Source: Ligula intestinalis
Taxonomy: Eukaryota; Platyhelminthes; Cestoda; Diphyllobothriidea; Diphyllobothriidae
Reading direction: 5' to 3'
Assembly: GCA_036362985.1 (NCBI GenBank)
Contig: JAYGXS010000004.1
Span: 23,137,507-23,201,506 of the forward strand
DNA length: 64,000 nt
This document shows positions 45,407 through 57,360 of the stretch, piece by piece (positions within the stretch are counted from its first letter, which is position 1; each line of letters begins with the position of its first letter). The notes beneath the pieces are model-generated. The model did not search any database, was not told the origin of the DNA, and saw only the letters and a list, made by a program, of their open reading frames with translations. The position numbers and the translations under genes were made by a program.

Positions 45407-46964
45407 CTAGAAGAAAGGATGATTTGGTGAAAAATGGCACCATGGCATGTCATTTTCACGAAAACAACCACAGAAAATATCGGGAGGGGTTTAAGTAAAC
45501 AGTTGAAGAAGAGGAAAACCTTCATGACCACTAGATACAGCTGCTGTCATACAATTAGCAATTTAAGCTAGAGAACATGTTGGGCATTGCAAAAAAGTAA
45601 TAGTTTGCAATGCCTGACGGATCATTAGAATCCCTCCGTTAGAGGACTGAGGTCCGGTCGGAATTTTTTGCGTGGTAGACCGCAAAACATCAGCTTAAGA
45701 AGCATCAATGTGTACAAAGGATGAGCTGGAGTCCAAAGGCATGCCAGCAAAGCACCCATATTTGAATGAGCACTGAAAATCAGGGGAAACTTCATCTAAT
45801 GAAATTTTATTTTTTACATTTTGTTTTTTCAGACGGTTGGAAAGGAGCTCGTTCAGAAGTCAGCGTCCCCACGTGAATAACAAATCTGGGGAAGGGTGAG
45901 TGCTCTACGTTAATTACTATTAAAATCCCACTCAATTTATTTTTTCTAATCAAAAACACACTCCAGAATGTCGTTTAAAGTTTCATAAGATGCACGCAGA
46001 CGTTCGGATGCACGCAGACTTTCCCACGCAGTCACGAGCTTCAGAATAAGTAGAGACAATGCAGTTTAACAGCCAGATTTCAATCGCAACGAAAACTTTC
46101 AGATAACTTTACAACTAAGTAGAGTGTGCTTCTGAAAAAAACTTATTAGAAAGTTTGGACAAACCAATGGGGGCATAGAAACGGGAGATGAATAAACCTC
46201 CACAGTTATTGGGTTTCGTCTCGAGACCACACATATAGGTCACTACAACTCAAAAAACGGGACGGAGCTGCTTGAAACATTCACGGATTAACCGGTTTCT
46301 GACGTTGTGGGCTTCTTAATTGCCAATCACTTTTATTTACTTTGACCGTGGACTGCGATCACACAGATATAAGTTCAGGAAGGGAAAGGGTCCATATGTA
46401 TATTAGGGTTTCCGATCACAAAACCAAGAGGGAAAAAGTGTTCTAATGGACGAAATGTTCCAAAAGACAAGCATGTATTGCCTGTCTATTGTCACAAGCT
46501 AAGTCTGGTGGAAAAGTAGTTAAATTTTCTGTGTCTGTAGTAGCACTGGCCATTTTCTATGGTTCGAACATTCTCAATAAGACTACTGACAGGCAAAAGT
46601 GGCATCATGTAAGCAACCAGGTTTTAAAACCGACCTATTACATGCAGAGGAAATCCCGCCTTGTTACGCAACCCCACTTAAGTCCTCACTGTCACAAAAT
46701 TGCAGGAAGCGTATCAGATCAAGCCACTTTTGAACATCGGAAGAGTGAAATTACTAGCATCCTTTCTTATATACTTGGCAAGTATGAGTGGGGCGCGATC
46801 ATCTCCTTTTATAGAAAGAATGAGGGTAAATCTACTTTTCCGAGCATTTATGTATTCAAGAACGAAATTTTTTTTCGGTAACCTCAGACTAAGTCTAGTA
46901 CATGGTATCTCATCTCCCAGTCTATTGACGTGAAGAAACGAGTAACTTGGAAGAATCGTAAAAT

Positions 46965-47075
46965 TTACGGAGTTCTGAAGAAGAAGATGCGACCACTATG
47001 ATCTTGTCTTAGCAATCATTTCTTCCTCTCCTCCTTCTCAATTAATTCCTAAGACTCGTATGTTCGCTTGTATTA
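46965..47075 (-). mobile_element. Remnant of a PLE-type 3' tail
   Basis: GAAGAAGAAGATGCGACCAC resembles the GAAGAAGAGGATGCGATCAC at 56,705 and is followed by a TTCTTCCTC tract, TTCTCAATTAATTCCTAAGA and GTTCGCTTGTATT, echoing 56,855-56,896. The ribozyme-like core is absent or unrecognisable. Confidence 0.5.
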
Positions 47076-48249
47076 CGGAGGTGTTCAAGGATGTCTGATC
47101 AAAGTCTTGGGTACTGGCCCGATTTTTAATGTGAATGGCATTATTATAAGGAAATAATGCAGTCAAAAGCGCTTGCTGAGAAATTGGGTCGAAGTAAGGA
47201 TTCGTTCAATTAACACCGCGTCTTCTACAGATACATCCGTAAGCTGTGCAACTTCAGCCACCTTCTCAACATCGTAAACACAGAAGCCAATTCAGGTTCC
47301 CGACTTAAGTGATGCTTCTGTTAGGAGCGCAAGGCAAAACGCCCTGAGCGCATAGAAGCTGGGCCGTTATATTCCATAATGCATTGGAGGCACTTGAAGT
47401 ACGCTGACCTTTTTAAAAATTCAGTAGGATGTTAGTAGAGTGGCCTTTGAACTATGAGCCAATCACAGCCGGACAGTACTTTTGGCGAGACTGTACCGAA
47501 CAGCTGACTTACCGGAATCACGTGGTATTTCGTCGGTATTTTGTTGTGGCAAACGTTTTCCTACCCAGACTTAGGACAATTGTCCAATTCCTAAGAAACC
47601 CCAGACTGTGTTGGCTGCCTGACATGTTTGCTGCTAGGGAATACTCATTAGCGTTGGTAATGCAAGGGCAGTGAGGCCTGCTGCAGTGGCCGACCGTCCG
47701 CCGAAATTTCGGTCTTTCTACCCTTCCGGACGGGGTAAAGCCAGCTTATAAATATCGAGTCTACTGATAGGACCAGAGAAAATGACAAAGACAGAATACA
47801 ACATCTCTAATGCGAATACTTCTTGGTCAGCAGTACTATATCAGAGACTTCTGGTTAGAATACCAATCATCCTGTGGCAGAGGATTATGCTTCCCTTTCA
47901 TCCGCTGCTTCATTCTAAAAACAAATCATCCCGTAACTAGGTAAGACTTTTGTTATTCGTCATTGTTGCAATCCCATCGCTAATTTTACTATGATTTCGG
48001 TCACCTTAGGCTCAACACTGCCCTTGCTGAAAAAATCCTTTAGTGTGAAAGAAAGACTACTTCACACATAAACCCAATGATTTTATTACTGAGAAGAAGT
48101 AGACGCGCTTGATGGAACAAGTTACGGCTGTAATGCTTGTAATGGCGATTTTATTGCTGTTAGATAGCAACTTAGTTAATTTAAGTATGCATGCACTGCT
48201 CAGGTTTGTATTTGTTGTAGTTGGAACAGTTTGGGAACTTAAAAGTGAG

Positions 48250-48500
48250 GTCAGATTTCAGAGCTAATTTAAGGCTTAGGAATTTGTGTAGGGGTTCAAG
48301 CTGCGGCTAGTGGATGATGTTAGAGTTACGGTTTAGGATCAGAATTCAGGGTTATGAAATACAATTTTATAGTTAAGGGCACAGCTTGCAATCAGATTTA
48401 GAGTTTAGGTTTTGGTTTAGGGTTGGCGTTGTGGCATAAGTTTAAGGCTTAGGCTGTAGGGTTTGAGACTGGGGGAGGCGGCTATGGTTTAGGCATAGCT
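48250..48500 (+). repeat. Degenerate TTAGGG-like tract
   Basis: Many imperfect units such as GTTTAGGATC, CAGGGTTATG, TTTAGGTTTTGG, TTTAGGGTTGG, GGCTTAGGCTGTAGGGTTTG. It looks like an old interstitial telomere-like or minisatellite array. Confidence 0.5.
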
Positions 48501-51009
48501 TTAAACCATCACATTTTCTTTTTAGAGGTAATTCGCCTGCGATCACGCGCTAACCTTTATATGCTCTTTTAATTAGATTTCTTTTGAGTATGTAAAAAGC
48601 CTGATAGGTTATACTGCTGTTTTTAATCTTTATTAACCGAGGTCTTTGAGTCTATTTTCACACTTTGTCTCAACCGTACAACTGCTCCTTATCACCAGTC
48701 CCGTATTACACATGTCCATGGTTTGAACTTGTACTCTAACTCCTCGCTACACTGAAATATGGGGTGCTGTCAGTTTGCACCTATGTCCATTCTGACAACG
48801 GAGATGACTTAAGATGCAGCGTAGGTGCATGGTGTAATTCAGAAGATTATTAGCTGTATGCTGCAGAGCTCTTCTGTACAAGTGAGAGCCAAGCAATATT
48901 AATCTTAAAAAGATCTTTATTTCAGGCACAAGTATTACTATATGAGCAGGCCTTCAGTAATGTCAGTTACAGGACACGGTTCTGTACAAATATCTGAGCA
49001 GACAAATATTCTTTTTCTTTCAAGAACATGTGCAATAGGTCTGTTTAATTTACTCAAACAGAAATATGCCATAAGAAAGAAGCATTAGCGAACAGATCTA
49101 ATGCCGAACAGAGGGATTTTTTTAGAAAATTTACACGCATTATTTTCAGCTGAGCAGGGATTTGCGCACCAGTCTAAGGAGACAGTCTAAGGAGACAGTT
49201 AATTAAGAACGTGGTTAACAAAGACTATCTTTTTTAAAAAAAGGAGAAGGATGAAATAGTGATTGGCGTGAAACCGCATTTTAGACATAATGCTGTTCAA
49301 AGCCAAGATACGCTTCACGGTGAGCTGACGAAAACTTGAAGGATTTATTTGCATTTTTGCGCTGATTCGCTTCGTAGCTTTGCCTCAGCACTTTCCTGAG
49401 AGCACGATATCATAAGTCGAACATACGCCATACCTATGTTGAGTGCAGTCTCAACCCCACCAGAACTAAATTACCCAAGTTAGTTAGCATTGACGATTTC
49501 CAAGTTTTCTGCCCTTCTTGAAATCAGCTATCATTAAGCAAATTACCTCTTACTCATTGAGGTATGGCAATAACTCTTGTTTCCTAAACTACTTCACATT
49601 CCCTAATTTCAGTGAACGCCATTACAAGATCTTTCCATAAATATTCAAAAGCGGAAAACCTTGCCTCTAATTATATGCTCTAAAAGAGCCATCGATGCGA
49701 AGACGGATTGTTAGACAAAGCAGAGAGATCAGCTATGACTGAGGAAGAATACTAAAGGCGTAGGCACTGAAGCTCGAAGGTTGAGGCCTATGTTCTGCCT
49801 CGCGCGTACAGACTTTATCATAAAACCCCTCAAACTGGGTAAGTTTGAAATAAATTTAGCCACTTCGCTGGAGGACCATAAGCTCCGAAACGCTGCGAAA
49901 ATACCATTCACAGGGCCAAGAATAGAACAGTGCTTAAAAGGGCCGATGAGGGGGGGTTTCTAGGCCAACCATCGATAAACCATCATTTTATTCTGCGTCC
50001 TCCCTCACCAGCCACAGGGCGAATTTTGGCTAACCCACGTAGTGTGTGTGGCGTGAACACTGCTCCCGAGTGACCGAACCAGCATGGCCAAGGGGCTGAC
50101 TACATGACTGGCGTCGGCTACCGTAAGCAGAGTTCAAAGTCTTGCAGGCGAGTGCAAGCGTAAAGCAGGGAGAATGTGGAGGCGATAACATCTGTGGTAG
50201 GGAGACCTGCAACGCATGTATCTTTATGCACGTTACGCATGGGTATTTTGTGGTCGAATACTCAATTACCCTTTTATTTTCCTACTGTTTCCCACACGGT
50301 TGTCATCTCTAAAATTTTTCCTTCTTCCTCTACTTATCCTTGTAGTAGACCAAGTAATGTGCTTACCTATTCTACAGAGGGGAGGCAGTCCAAGGAATTA
50401 CAGAATATTATGGAACAATAAGATGTGTATCATCTCGTCACGTAGGCTACATGCACCACGGTTACTGGGACACACTACCACCATTTTGCAAGGAGATGCT
50501 TATGAGAAATATAAGCGTGATTGCTCCCACCCAGTAACCACCAGATGAAATCACCAAAGAGATCTTTGTCAGAAGAAAAACCGGCAAGGTGAAAGTGCTA
50601 TTGCGCGGCAACCAAGGTCGAGTTTAAAATAGGAATGATGGTAGTAGGGATTTTACTGTTGGAGCACATTGGAAAATGTATAAAATGGCAAAAGTATAGC
50701 AAAATAATGTAAAACATGCCCAAATGGGGTTCACTGTTTAGATCGCCGTATAAAAGGCTGAAAATGAGCACTAGATGAGAAAGAAGAGGAAAGATATGGA
50801 AATAATTCAACAAAACTACAAAAGCGGCCGGGACTGGCTGAGGGGGAAGATAAGTCGTTTTAAGTCAAGTCGCTAATGGGGACCGGTAAAGGCCTGTCAG
50901 TGTTATACCACAAATTCTCCACTGCTTTTAACGCAATGAGAGACGGGCACCAAAAACTGGTAATTGAAGGTCGTAGGTCACAGGTTTTGGTGTATTAAGA
51001 CGGAAAAAT

Positions 51010-51180
51010 CAATTGTTCTCCCCAAAATATCAGAAATCAAATAAATCAATGCTATGCAGGGATTAAGGCAACCAAAATATCGGCAATTTAACAAGTCAGG
51101 ATAACGGAGCACTTTAGGATGGAAAAGGTAAGTTTGTATTTCGCAATATATCAGAAATTAAATAAGGTAGGATAAGATAG
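51010..51180 (+). repeat. Degenerate tandem repeat, three units
   Basis: AAAATATCAGAAATCAAATAA (51,023), AAAATATCGGCAATTTAACAAG (51,075) and CAATATATCAGAAATTAAATAAG (51,144) are related, with intervening similar TCAGGATAA and AGGTAGGATAA blocks. Spacing is uneven (about 52 and 70 bp). Confidence 0.5.
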
Positions 51181-51751
51181 GGCTTTAGCAAGCAACAGGG
51201 CCAAGCGCTGATCAGAACTAATAAACAAAAGGGCCTAAGCTAAGAATTCGAAAGCCCATAAAAATCGGGACTACTAAGATGATACAGAAGGTAGTGTAGG
51301 ACTGGCTTTAAAAGCCCTATTTGCCTTTGACTTATAACAATAACCTACTCGTACATTTTTTAGTAACTCAATTTCCTCTTGTTGTATTAAACTCTGCCGA
51401 TCAATGGTTAAATTTCCCTCAATAGGTATCAGTTGCATTAGCAACAAGAGTATTTTTGATGATCTTCATTATGAAAAGAAAGAATGTTGATTATGTTTAC
51501 TACATTGAAAAAAATATAGGTTTCTTTAATTTAAGAGTTTATGATCACTTTCAACACAACCAAATATTTATTTAAACTCACTAACCAGGGATTAAATGTT
51601 TAACCACAGATTGCGTAAGGCAGTTGGGCGGGGAAAATATATACTTAAACGGCTCTACAAGACAGTTTTGCTGAAGACAGAATGTAAGACATGGAAGTAG
51701 GAGGATTCAGTGGCTGCATACTAGTACATCACCGACAGAGTTTTAACTCAC

Positions 51752-52027
51752 TTTCTGTGCCAGGAATGCGCTTCAGCTTGCTGTTGCGTCGCTGCTGTCT
51801 GCGGTGGATAACCAGGCCCACAATGATGAGGTTCGTTATGAAGATCAGACAGCCGAAACACGCGGCCACAATGATGATGATGGTCATGTTGGCGCTGTGT
51901 CCTGCAGTACTGCGACCCTGTAGAGCGTTTACACCCGTCATACTGTTGCCCACGCTGGAACTGGCAGAGCCTGCCTGACGGGCCTCATCTCGCATTGCCC
52001 GCTCGTTTGGAGTGGCTTCCACGTAGA
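51752..52027 (-). CDS. Receptor membrane-proximal and transmembrane exon
   Basis: Acceptor TGTATGGTCTACCTGCAG before 52,027 and donor GAAA|GTGAGT at 51,752. 276 nt, phase 1 to phase 1. It encodes YVEATPNERAMRDEARQAGS as a linker, a Ser/Gly-rich stalk, then the hydrophobic segment MTIIIIVAACFGCLIFITNL and IIVGLV. The basic stop-transfer IHRRQQRRNSK follows. This orientation gives an extracellular N side and a cytoplasmic C side (type I). It joins in phase to the FN3 exon at 53,590-53,688, giving STT-V-YVEATPN at the junction, as at the end of a last FN3 domain. Confidence 0.85.
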
Positions 52028-52429
52028 CTGCAGGTAGACCATACAGGTACAAGCGTTTATTTGAAGCGAATCAATGCATCAATCTAGGCATTCAGCTCTG
52101 GTGAGTAAAGGACTTTGAGTGAAGAAAATTTTTGAACGGGCAGTGAACGATACCCTTAAATAATTGGCTCTGCTTAGAGTTTCTTGTTCAGTTTTCTGTA
52201 CTAATTAAGTAGTTAAATAAAGTTCAGAAATGAGCTGCTGTGAGCAGTAGGTCTGTAGCATATTAGTCCTGTTGCTGCGCATCAATTGCGTGTTTCTACT
52301 TCTGCCCTGACAAACTAGAAAGAAAGAGATACTTTTTTGGTGGCGAATTACTTCCCAGGACGAAAGGCCCAGGCGAAAAAGGGCCAAATAGCAGTTTCAA
52401 TGAATATGCTAAATTTGGCGGGTGAATAG

Positions 52430-52600
52430 GACCCAAGTGTGATAAAATTCAAAGTCCCGGCGTGCCTTTGAAGCTAAATGGTAGAGCGTCGGCTACACAA
52501 AAGCCTTCCCTGCTGTATCGGTTCGAATCCCACCAAGGCCGCGAATTTTTCACAATTGGGTCAACTGAATTAACTGAGAAAGCTTACCATCCCACCCGAG
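52430..52600 (+). mobile_element. tRNA-derived SINE, family B, copy 2
   Basis: ACCCAAGTGTGATAAAATTCA leader, A-box-like AAGCTAAATGGTAGAGCG, B box GGTTCGAATCCCACC, then GGCCGCGAATTTTTCACAAT and TGGGTCAACTGAATTAACTG. It is inserted in an intron of the receptor gene, antisense to it. Confidence 0.8.
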
Positions 52601-53311
52601 CGTCTCAAACATAACTGTTAAAAACCTGACTGATCCGATGACTAATTGGCTGGAGACCTCTACTCTGTGGACTGAGGGTTAAGACAAAATAAATTAATCT
52701 GAGCTTCTGAACTCACAACACCTTTTGAAACTGTGAGTTCCTGATGAGCGTGCTCTGGCTCTTGTGGAGTGTAGGGGCCAGCGCAAGTGTCATACGCAAA
52801 TTACCATTTTTAATCACTAGCCGGCTTAAATTAATTCTGATATTGGCAAATGATAATGCAGAGAAAAAGAAGTAATACCGACGCTTCGCTGTCCGAGTTA
52901 ATGAAGGGTTTTGTTGAATTTGACGAACAACGTACTGGAATCAATGTCACTAACAAACCAACTGGGTGTCATACCCCTCATGCACAACTGATAACTTCTT
53001 GTTATCTCGAAAGAAGTTATTCATATCATTGAGGTCGGAAAACTGTCCATTATGATGCTAACAATGCTGGTCCAGACAAGTGGAGGTCTAGGTTGGATGT
53101 CCGAAAGGTGCGAGTATTCTCTCTTCCCAAACCTACCACTGTTATTTCGAATGAAAAGCTCGACACAAGCAATTCCCAGTAACTCAAGGTATTGTTGTCT
53201 ATCAAAATGATCTGTGCAATGCCTTAAACGTATCCGGGAGTTTTGATACAAACGCTTTGATGTGTGAACTTCAAGAGAAACACTTTGGTTGAACTTGCAA
53301 AAACCTCCTCT

Positions 53312-53421
53312 TTATTCGGCTTTTAAGATAACAATTATCATTCTTGGTGGATCCACAAGGAGAAAGTCAAGATTATCGTTGAACCCCTCCTTAGCTATTA
53401 TATCGGTGGCCAAACAGAGCC
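53312..53421 (-). CDS. Candidate alternative 3'-terminal exon
   Basis: A strong acceptor (TTCACTTTCCTTTGCAG) precedes 53,421. In the phase delivered by the FN3 exon (phase 1) it reads GLCLATDIIAKEGFNDNLDF, LLVDPPRMIIVILKAE and a TAA stop. The stop lies inside an AATAAA. Use of this exon would replace the transmembrane segment and give a shorter, possibly secreted product. It could also be a chance acceptor in the intron; there is no further support. Confidence 0.35.
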
Positions 53422-53589
53422 CTGCAAAGGAAAGTGAATAAACTAAGGTCAAAGGGCCGAATCGCAGAAGCATTGGCACAATTTACAGTGAGGGACACTT
53501 CACTATTTTTGCAGATAATAAAAAATACTCTGAAAGAACAAGAAAATCAGTTCTAACTGTCAGTAACGGTTATAAAAGGAGGACATTAC

Positions 53590-53688
53590 CGGTAGTGGAG
53601 GCTACTAGGGGCTCGCTGAAGGCTGTGCTTCTATAGAGGAAGTTCTTTGAGGCGATGCTGATCCGGTAGGTCGTCAGTTGAGACAGGT
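53590..53688 (-). CDS. Receptor exon with C-terminal half of a fibronectin III domain
   Basis: Acceptor CTTGCCTCTTATGATGTCATAG before 53,688 and donor ACCG|GTAATG at 53,590. 99 nt, phase 1 to phase 1, as is typical for IgSF/FN3 receptor exons. The product LSQLTTYRISIASKNFLYRS then TAFSEPLVASTT fits strands E to G of an FN3 domain (the L..L..Y.I.I.A.N pattern and the closing S.P....T). The N-terminal half of this domain and any Ig domains must lie in upstream exons, which I could not find between 53.7 and 64 kb. Confidence 0.75.
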
Positions 53689-53749
53689 CTATGACATCAT
53701 AAGAGGCAAGAAAGTATTTAAATGCATGCTACAAGTTTCGCTTTTGCAA

Positions 53750-56690
53750 TTTGATAAATAAGAAGCGAGTTTCGAATTCCTTGCAAAATCTCCCTTGGAA
53801 CTGAGGAATAACAGGCTAAGTAACATGCAGCCGAGTGAGGAAAGCTTGGGCTCTTGCAAAGAGAAACATCAATGATACCTTACGATCTATATTCTTGTGA
53901 TAATTATCCTCACTCCTATCTGCCATTCAGAGGCGGGTTTTATAACCACAGCGGTTGATAACAGTATGTATTGGATTCAACACTCCCTCCGCTTAGCTCT
54001 CAGTTTCCGTCTTATCTTGCCTGTACATCTGCGAAAATCAGTTGACATGGTACACGAAATCTCACATAAAGTTGGTAGCAGAATTGGTAAATCCTACCCA
54101 TCAAAATCTGAGTGAACCACACCAAATGACCAAGATGCTTCTGAATGCTAACCCAACGCATTGAATTAGAAGCCTTTTCGCACAAAGAATATGTTTTTGA
54201 TCTATTCTGGTAACGAAAAAGGGATATTTGATAGGCATATAGTAACATTTGTGTGTATTTCAGCCGGCGCATTACGCTAGTAAATGTCTTTTATCAAATG
54301 CATATGGTTGTGCATTACCGGGAGGGACAAATGTTTACTCAATCCATCTTTAACCTTCTTGAAGTACGAATGCTTTGTGCGTTACAAAAGGCTTGGTCTG
54401 TGTTTGCATTTATTGTTCACACATGCCAATTTTAGTGTTCTGTTTGCATCTTGACATTTTTAATTTTCTAGAATATAATAAACTTTGAATTCGGAAAATA
54501 TTTTCTGTCTTTTCAAAGTGCAACTAGCAGAACGTGAAAAATAAACAAGAACTCAATTACTAATTAAAAATATTCAACAGAAACCAATAGTTTCTTCGCT
54601 TCCGTGTTGAATATTAGCTTATTTTTGGATGTAATAAAACCTGTAGCTGGCCGGAATATTGGTTTTTTAACTTTCATTTATCAAACGCTATTCCATTTGT
54701 TCACTTGTATGTGCGCAAGCAGCTTTCGTTGTGCTACACAGTATGCTTACTTGTCAGGCTTAAAAAACTATTTCGATCTTTTCTGTCTCCATTAACGGGA
54801 TGCTATTTATGAACTGCTGAATATAAATTACCATATTTTTTTCATGTTAGCTTTTTACATAAAATAACTTCGTGTTTAAACGCGTGTTTAGTTGATAAAT
54901 TATTCTGTATCTCCCGTGAACGTTCCCATGCATTGGTAGCTTAAATGCATGCAGTAGTTTGAGAAAAATGTATTTGAAGGCGTTACTGGCATTAGTTAAA
55001 GTCATTAAGTTGAGAGTATATTAATTTTAGACAGAATATCATGAACATTTGTTTCTTATTAAAAAAAGTCAAGGTAATTTGTATTTTGCTAAGTAGATTC
55101 TGGATTTAATCACAAAAATAGAACTGAATCTGAATGTTTATTGAGAAAAGCCCCGTTTACCTTCAACGACATCCATTGGAAACCTAGTCTACATAATTAG
55201 TAAGCAAATTATATTTTTTTAAAGGGTTAATATTTTGGCATGTGTATGAAGCGCGCGCTCAAGTGTCAGAGCAATCAATCGAGAGTTCAGATAGTTAGCT
55301 TTTGAGTGAGCATATTTTCTGCCCACTGCTTAGAGAAACATGAAAAAGCATGTATTTCAGCATTGCAGCATGTATTTTCTCACAAATTTATTCACTCATA
55401 CAAAGTAAAAGTCTGTTACTTTTACTCATCTTACTTGATCCAAAATATTCCAAAAAGTTAAAAATAGTAGAATTTGCGTACTTGGGTCCACAAGATATAC
55501 GAATACAACGCAGGTACCGGAGATCAGTAGACAACAGTAGTTTAAGTAGTGCACCTCATATACCCCTAGTCCCGGCACTTTTCCTACGGAAACGGTGATT
55601 ATAGGGGTAGGCAGTGGATAGGCAGTGGAATGCACTTTAATAACTGCTACACGGGTTTTATTTTATTGTATTTAGCAACGTTGTTTATTTATATCTATAG
55701 ATTTTCCTAATGGGTGTTATCATTTAACGTACTACAGAAAAACTTCATTATAAAAATTCAGATTTCTTGAAATTCCTGAAAACATTGAAATGGTGGTTAG
55801 GAGGTCGTTTACTTCAACTTACATGATGTCCAACTTATGGCTATGGAGTTAGATTAGCATAGTCACGTCGCGAAACGCCGCGCACACCAATTTACATGCG
55901 CAACTATTTACTTCCGGCGGCCGCGGGAAACAAATTCAACTACATTCTTCCACTTTACACTTACTTCTACAAATTTCCTCTACTGCCTATCCTATTTTCC
56001 CACCTCCAAAACCCGTATTACCACCGTTCCCGTAGGAAAAAAATACTGGGACTAGAGCCATATGGGGTGCACTAATTAAACTACCTTTTTCGAACAGTCA
56101 ACATAATCACTTGTTCATGAAGTTGATAACTCATTGTTTTCGTGAATTATCTTCACACATATAATTATGTTCTTATAAAAAATTCAGGTCATGACACATT
56201 CTTTTTGTGGATGGTTGTTCGGTGTAAGGCAGTCGGCCTTACGAATAATCATGTGAATGCTTCCTATGACTCATGTGTGCGGAATGCTGTATCTATGCAT
56301 TATTTAATTTTATTCACCTACGCATATCACATCATTTGTAACATATACACTACCCCGCTGAGAAGATTTTGTGAGAAATGGTAACACAGTTGGTTGGAAA
56401 GGTAATTATTCAAAAGTCTGCCTTTTATCACCAGGGGAATGACTTGAAAGTACATGGAAAAGTCAATTTTGCAAACAACTTCGCTTGCAGGCCATTACGA
56501 CAAACCTCACCCCACCCCTCACCCGAGACACGTGTAAACTCTGTCCATAGCTCTCAACTTCGTTCTACGCATAATTTTACTGTTCGTCCCCACACTGTCC
56601 GCCCTCAACACGCTGAGTAACCCTCCCCCGAGGCAAGTATAAGCCCAATACATAGCTCACGCGTTGAATATTTGTGTCATTACCTGTTAA
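53750..56690. other. No gene recognised
   Basis: AT-rich sequence upstream of the recognised receptor exons. It should contain intron. No Ig or FN3 exon could be identified. Confidence 0.4.
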
Positions 56691-56744
56691 TGAGAGTACA
56701 TTGAGAAGAAGAGGATGCGATCACTGGGAAAAACACTATTATTT

Positions 56745-56790
56745 GCCTGACGTTTCGACATCAGTCGCGGATTCTTGATCAGAGACATCA
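56745..56790 (-). ncRNA. Hammerhead-like motif with one core substitution
   Basis: Stem I UGUCU pairs with AGGCA over five bases. The core reads CUGAUCA (56,782-56,776) where CUGAUGA is expected, so G8 is lost. The 19-nt spacer is followed by GAAACGTC (56,756-56,749). Compared with the 21.4-kb copy, the last stem I pair changes from U-G to U-A, keeping the stem. Confidence 0.5.
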
Positions 56791-56811
56791 GAGTCCCAGA
56801 AATAGCATCCC

Positions 56812-56862
56812 CTTCGTCTTCTTCTTCTTCTTCTTCTTCTTCTTCTTCTTCTTCGTCTTCTC
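56812..56862 (+). repeat. (CTT)n microsatellite
   Basis: About 16 units with two CGT interruptions. It encodes poly-Arg in a minus-strand frame, which is an artefact. Confidence 0.95.
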
Positions 56863-57360
56863 AATAACTTTCGAAGCTCGCAGGTTCGCTTGTATTCGTG
56901 ATGAAAGTACGTTCTCAATATCATCCAGGTAATTTCATCCATTTGAAGATTTGCCAACAAATTCTGCCTAGACATTCTCGACTTTCAGCATTCTTTTGTA
57001 AGGCGATCAAAATAACACCTACCTCACGGATAAATCTGATGACATGACACGGCCAAGAGGCTTGCGCCAGGGGTGGTGTTAGTTTTAAGGTTAGAACAGG
57101 GCAATACTTACTTTTCCTGGAATTTTTTGCGAAGCTGCAGGCATTTTTTAAGCAGGGGGGGGGGTGAGTTGGTCCCCATTCCCCCAACTCACCTGTTTGA
57201 ATACTGAGTCTTCATCTTCTACAGTTCCATTACGTAGGAGCAGATATTCTAATAGTAGTTGCAATATAACACATTTATCGAAGGGCCCTAAAGGGAAGAT
57301 CAATCCAATTGTTTGTTAGGGGACGCTTGGCTTTAATTCCTACTATTTCGCACAATGGAG

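Larger units (their letters stand above)
45410..51750. other. 6.3-kb intron of the receptor gene
   Basis: Holds a Penelope-like tail remnant near 46,970, a TTAGGG-like tract at 48,250-48,500, a degenerate tandem repeat at 51,010-51,180 and plus-strand open frames at 46,489-46,881 and 47,429-47,674 without recognised domains. Nothing else is supported. Confidence 0.6.
43276..53688 (-). other. Gene locus: type I membrane receptor with FN3 domain (5' end missing)
   Basis: Four exons with matching phases (53,688-53,590; 52,027-51,752; 45,406-45,264; 45,167-44,411) plus a probable last exon (43,674-43,276) form one minus-strand gene. Predicted architecture: extracellular FN3, stalk, one transmembrane helix, long disordered cytoplasmic tail. 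Known receptors with this plan include nephrin/Sns/SYG-2, Robo, DSCAM and neuroglian-like proteins. The polar residue inside the helix and the basic stop-transfer are compatible with a nephrin-type protein but do not prove it. Introns range from 96 bp to 6.3 kb and hold SINE and PLE debris. Confidence 0.7.
56700..56925 (-). mobile_element. Penelope-like 3' tail
   Basis: Minus-strand order: (GAA)n-rich tract, GGGACTCTGATGTCT, ribozyme-like motif, AGGCAAATAATAG, CCCAGTGATCGCATCCTCTT. It is homologous to the 21,391-21,480 tail in the opposite orientation. No coding part is recognisable upstream. Confidence 0.65.

Noticed and set aside
46489..46881. 130-codon plus-strand frame inside the receptor intron
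   Set aside because: No recognisable domain, the start is not a clear ATG, and it lies opposite a supported intron; kept only as a remark in the intron entry.
56739..56975. Minus-strand frame with about 18 consecutive arginines
   Set aside because: Generated by the (CTT)n microsatellite.
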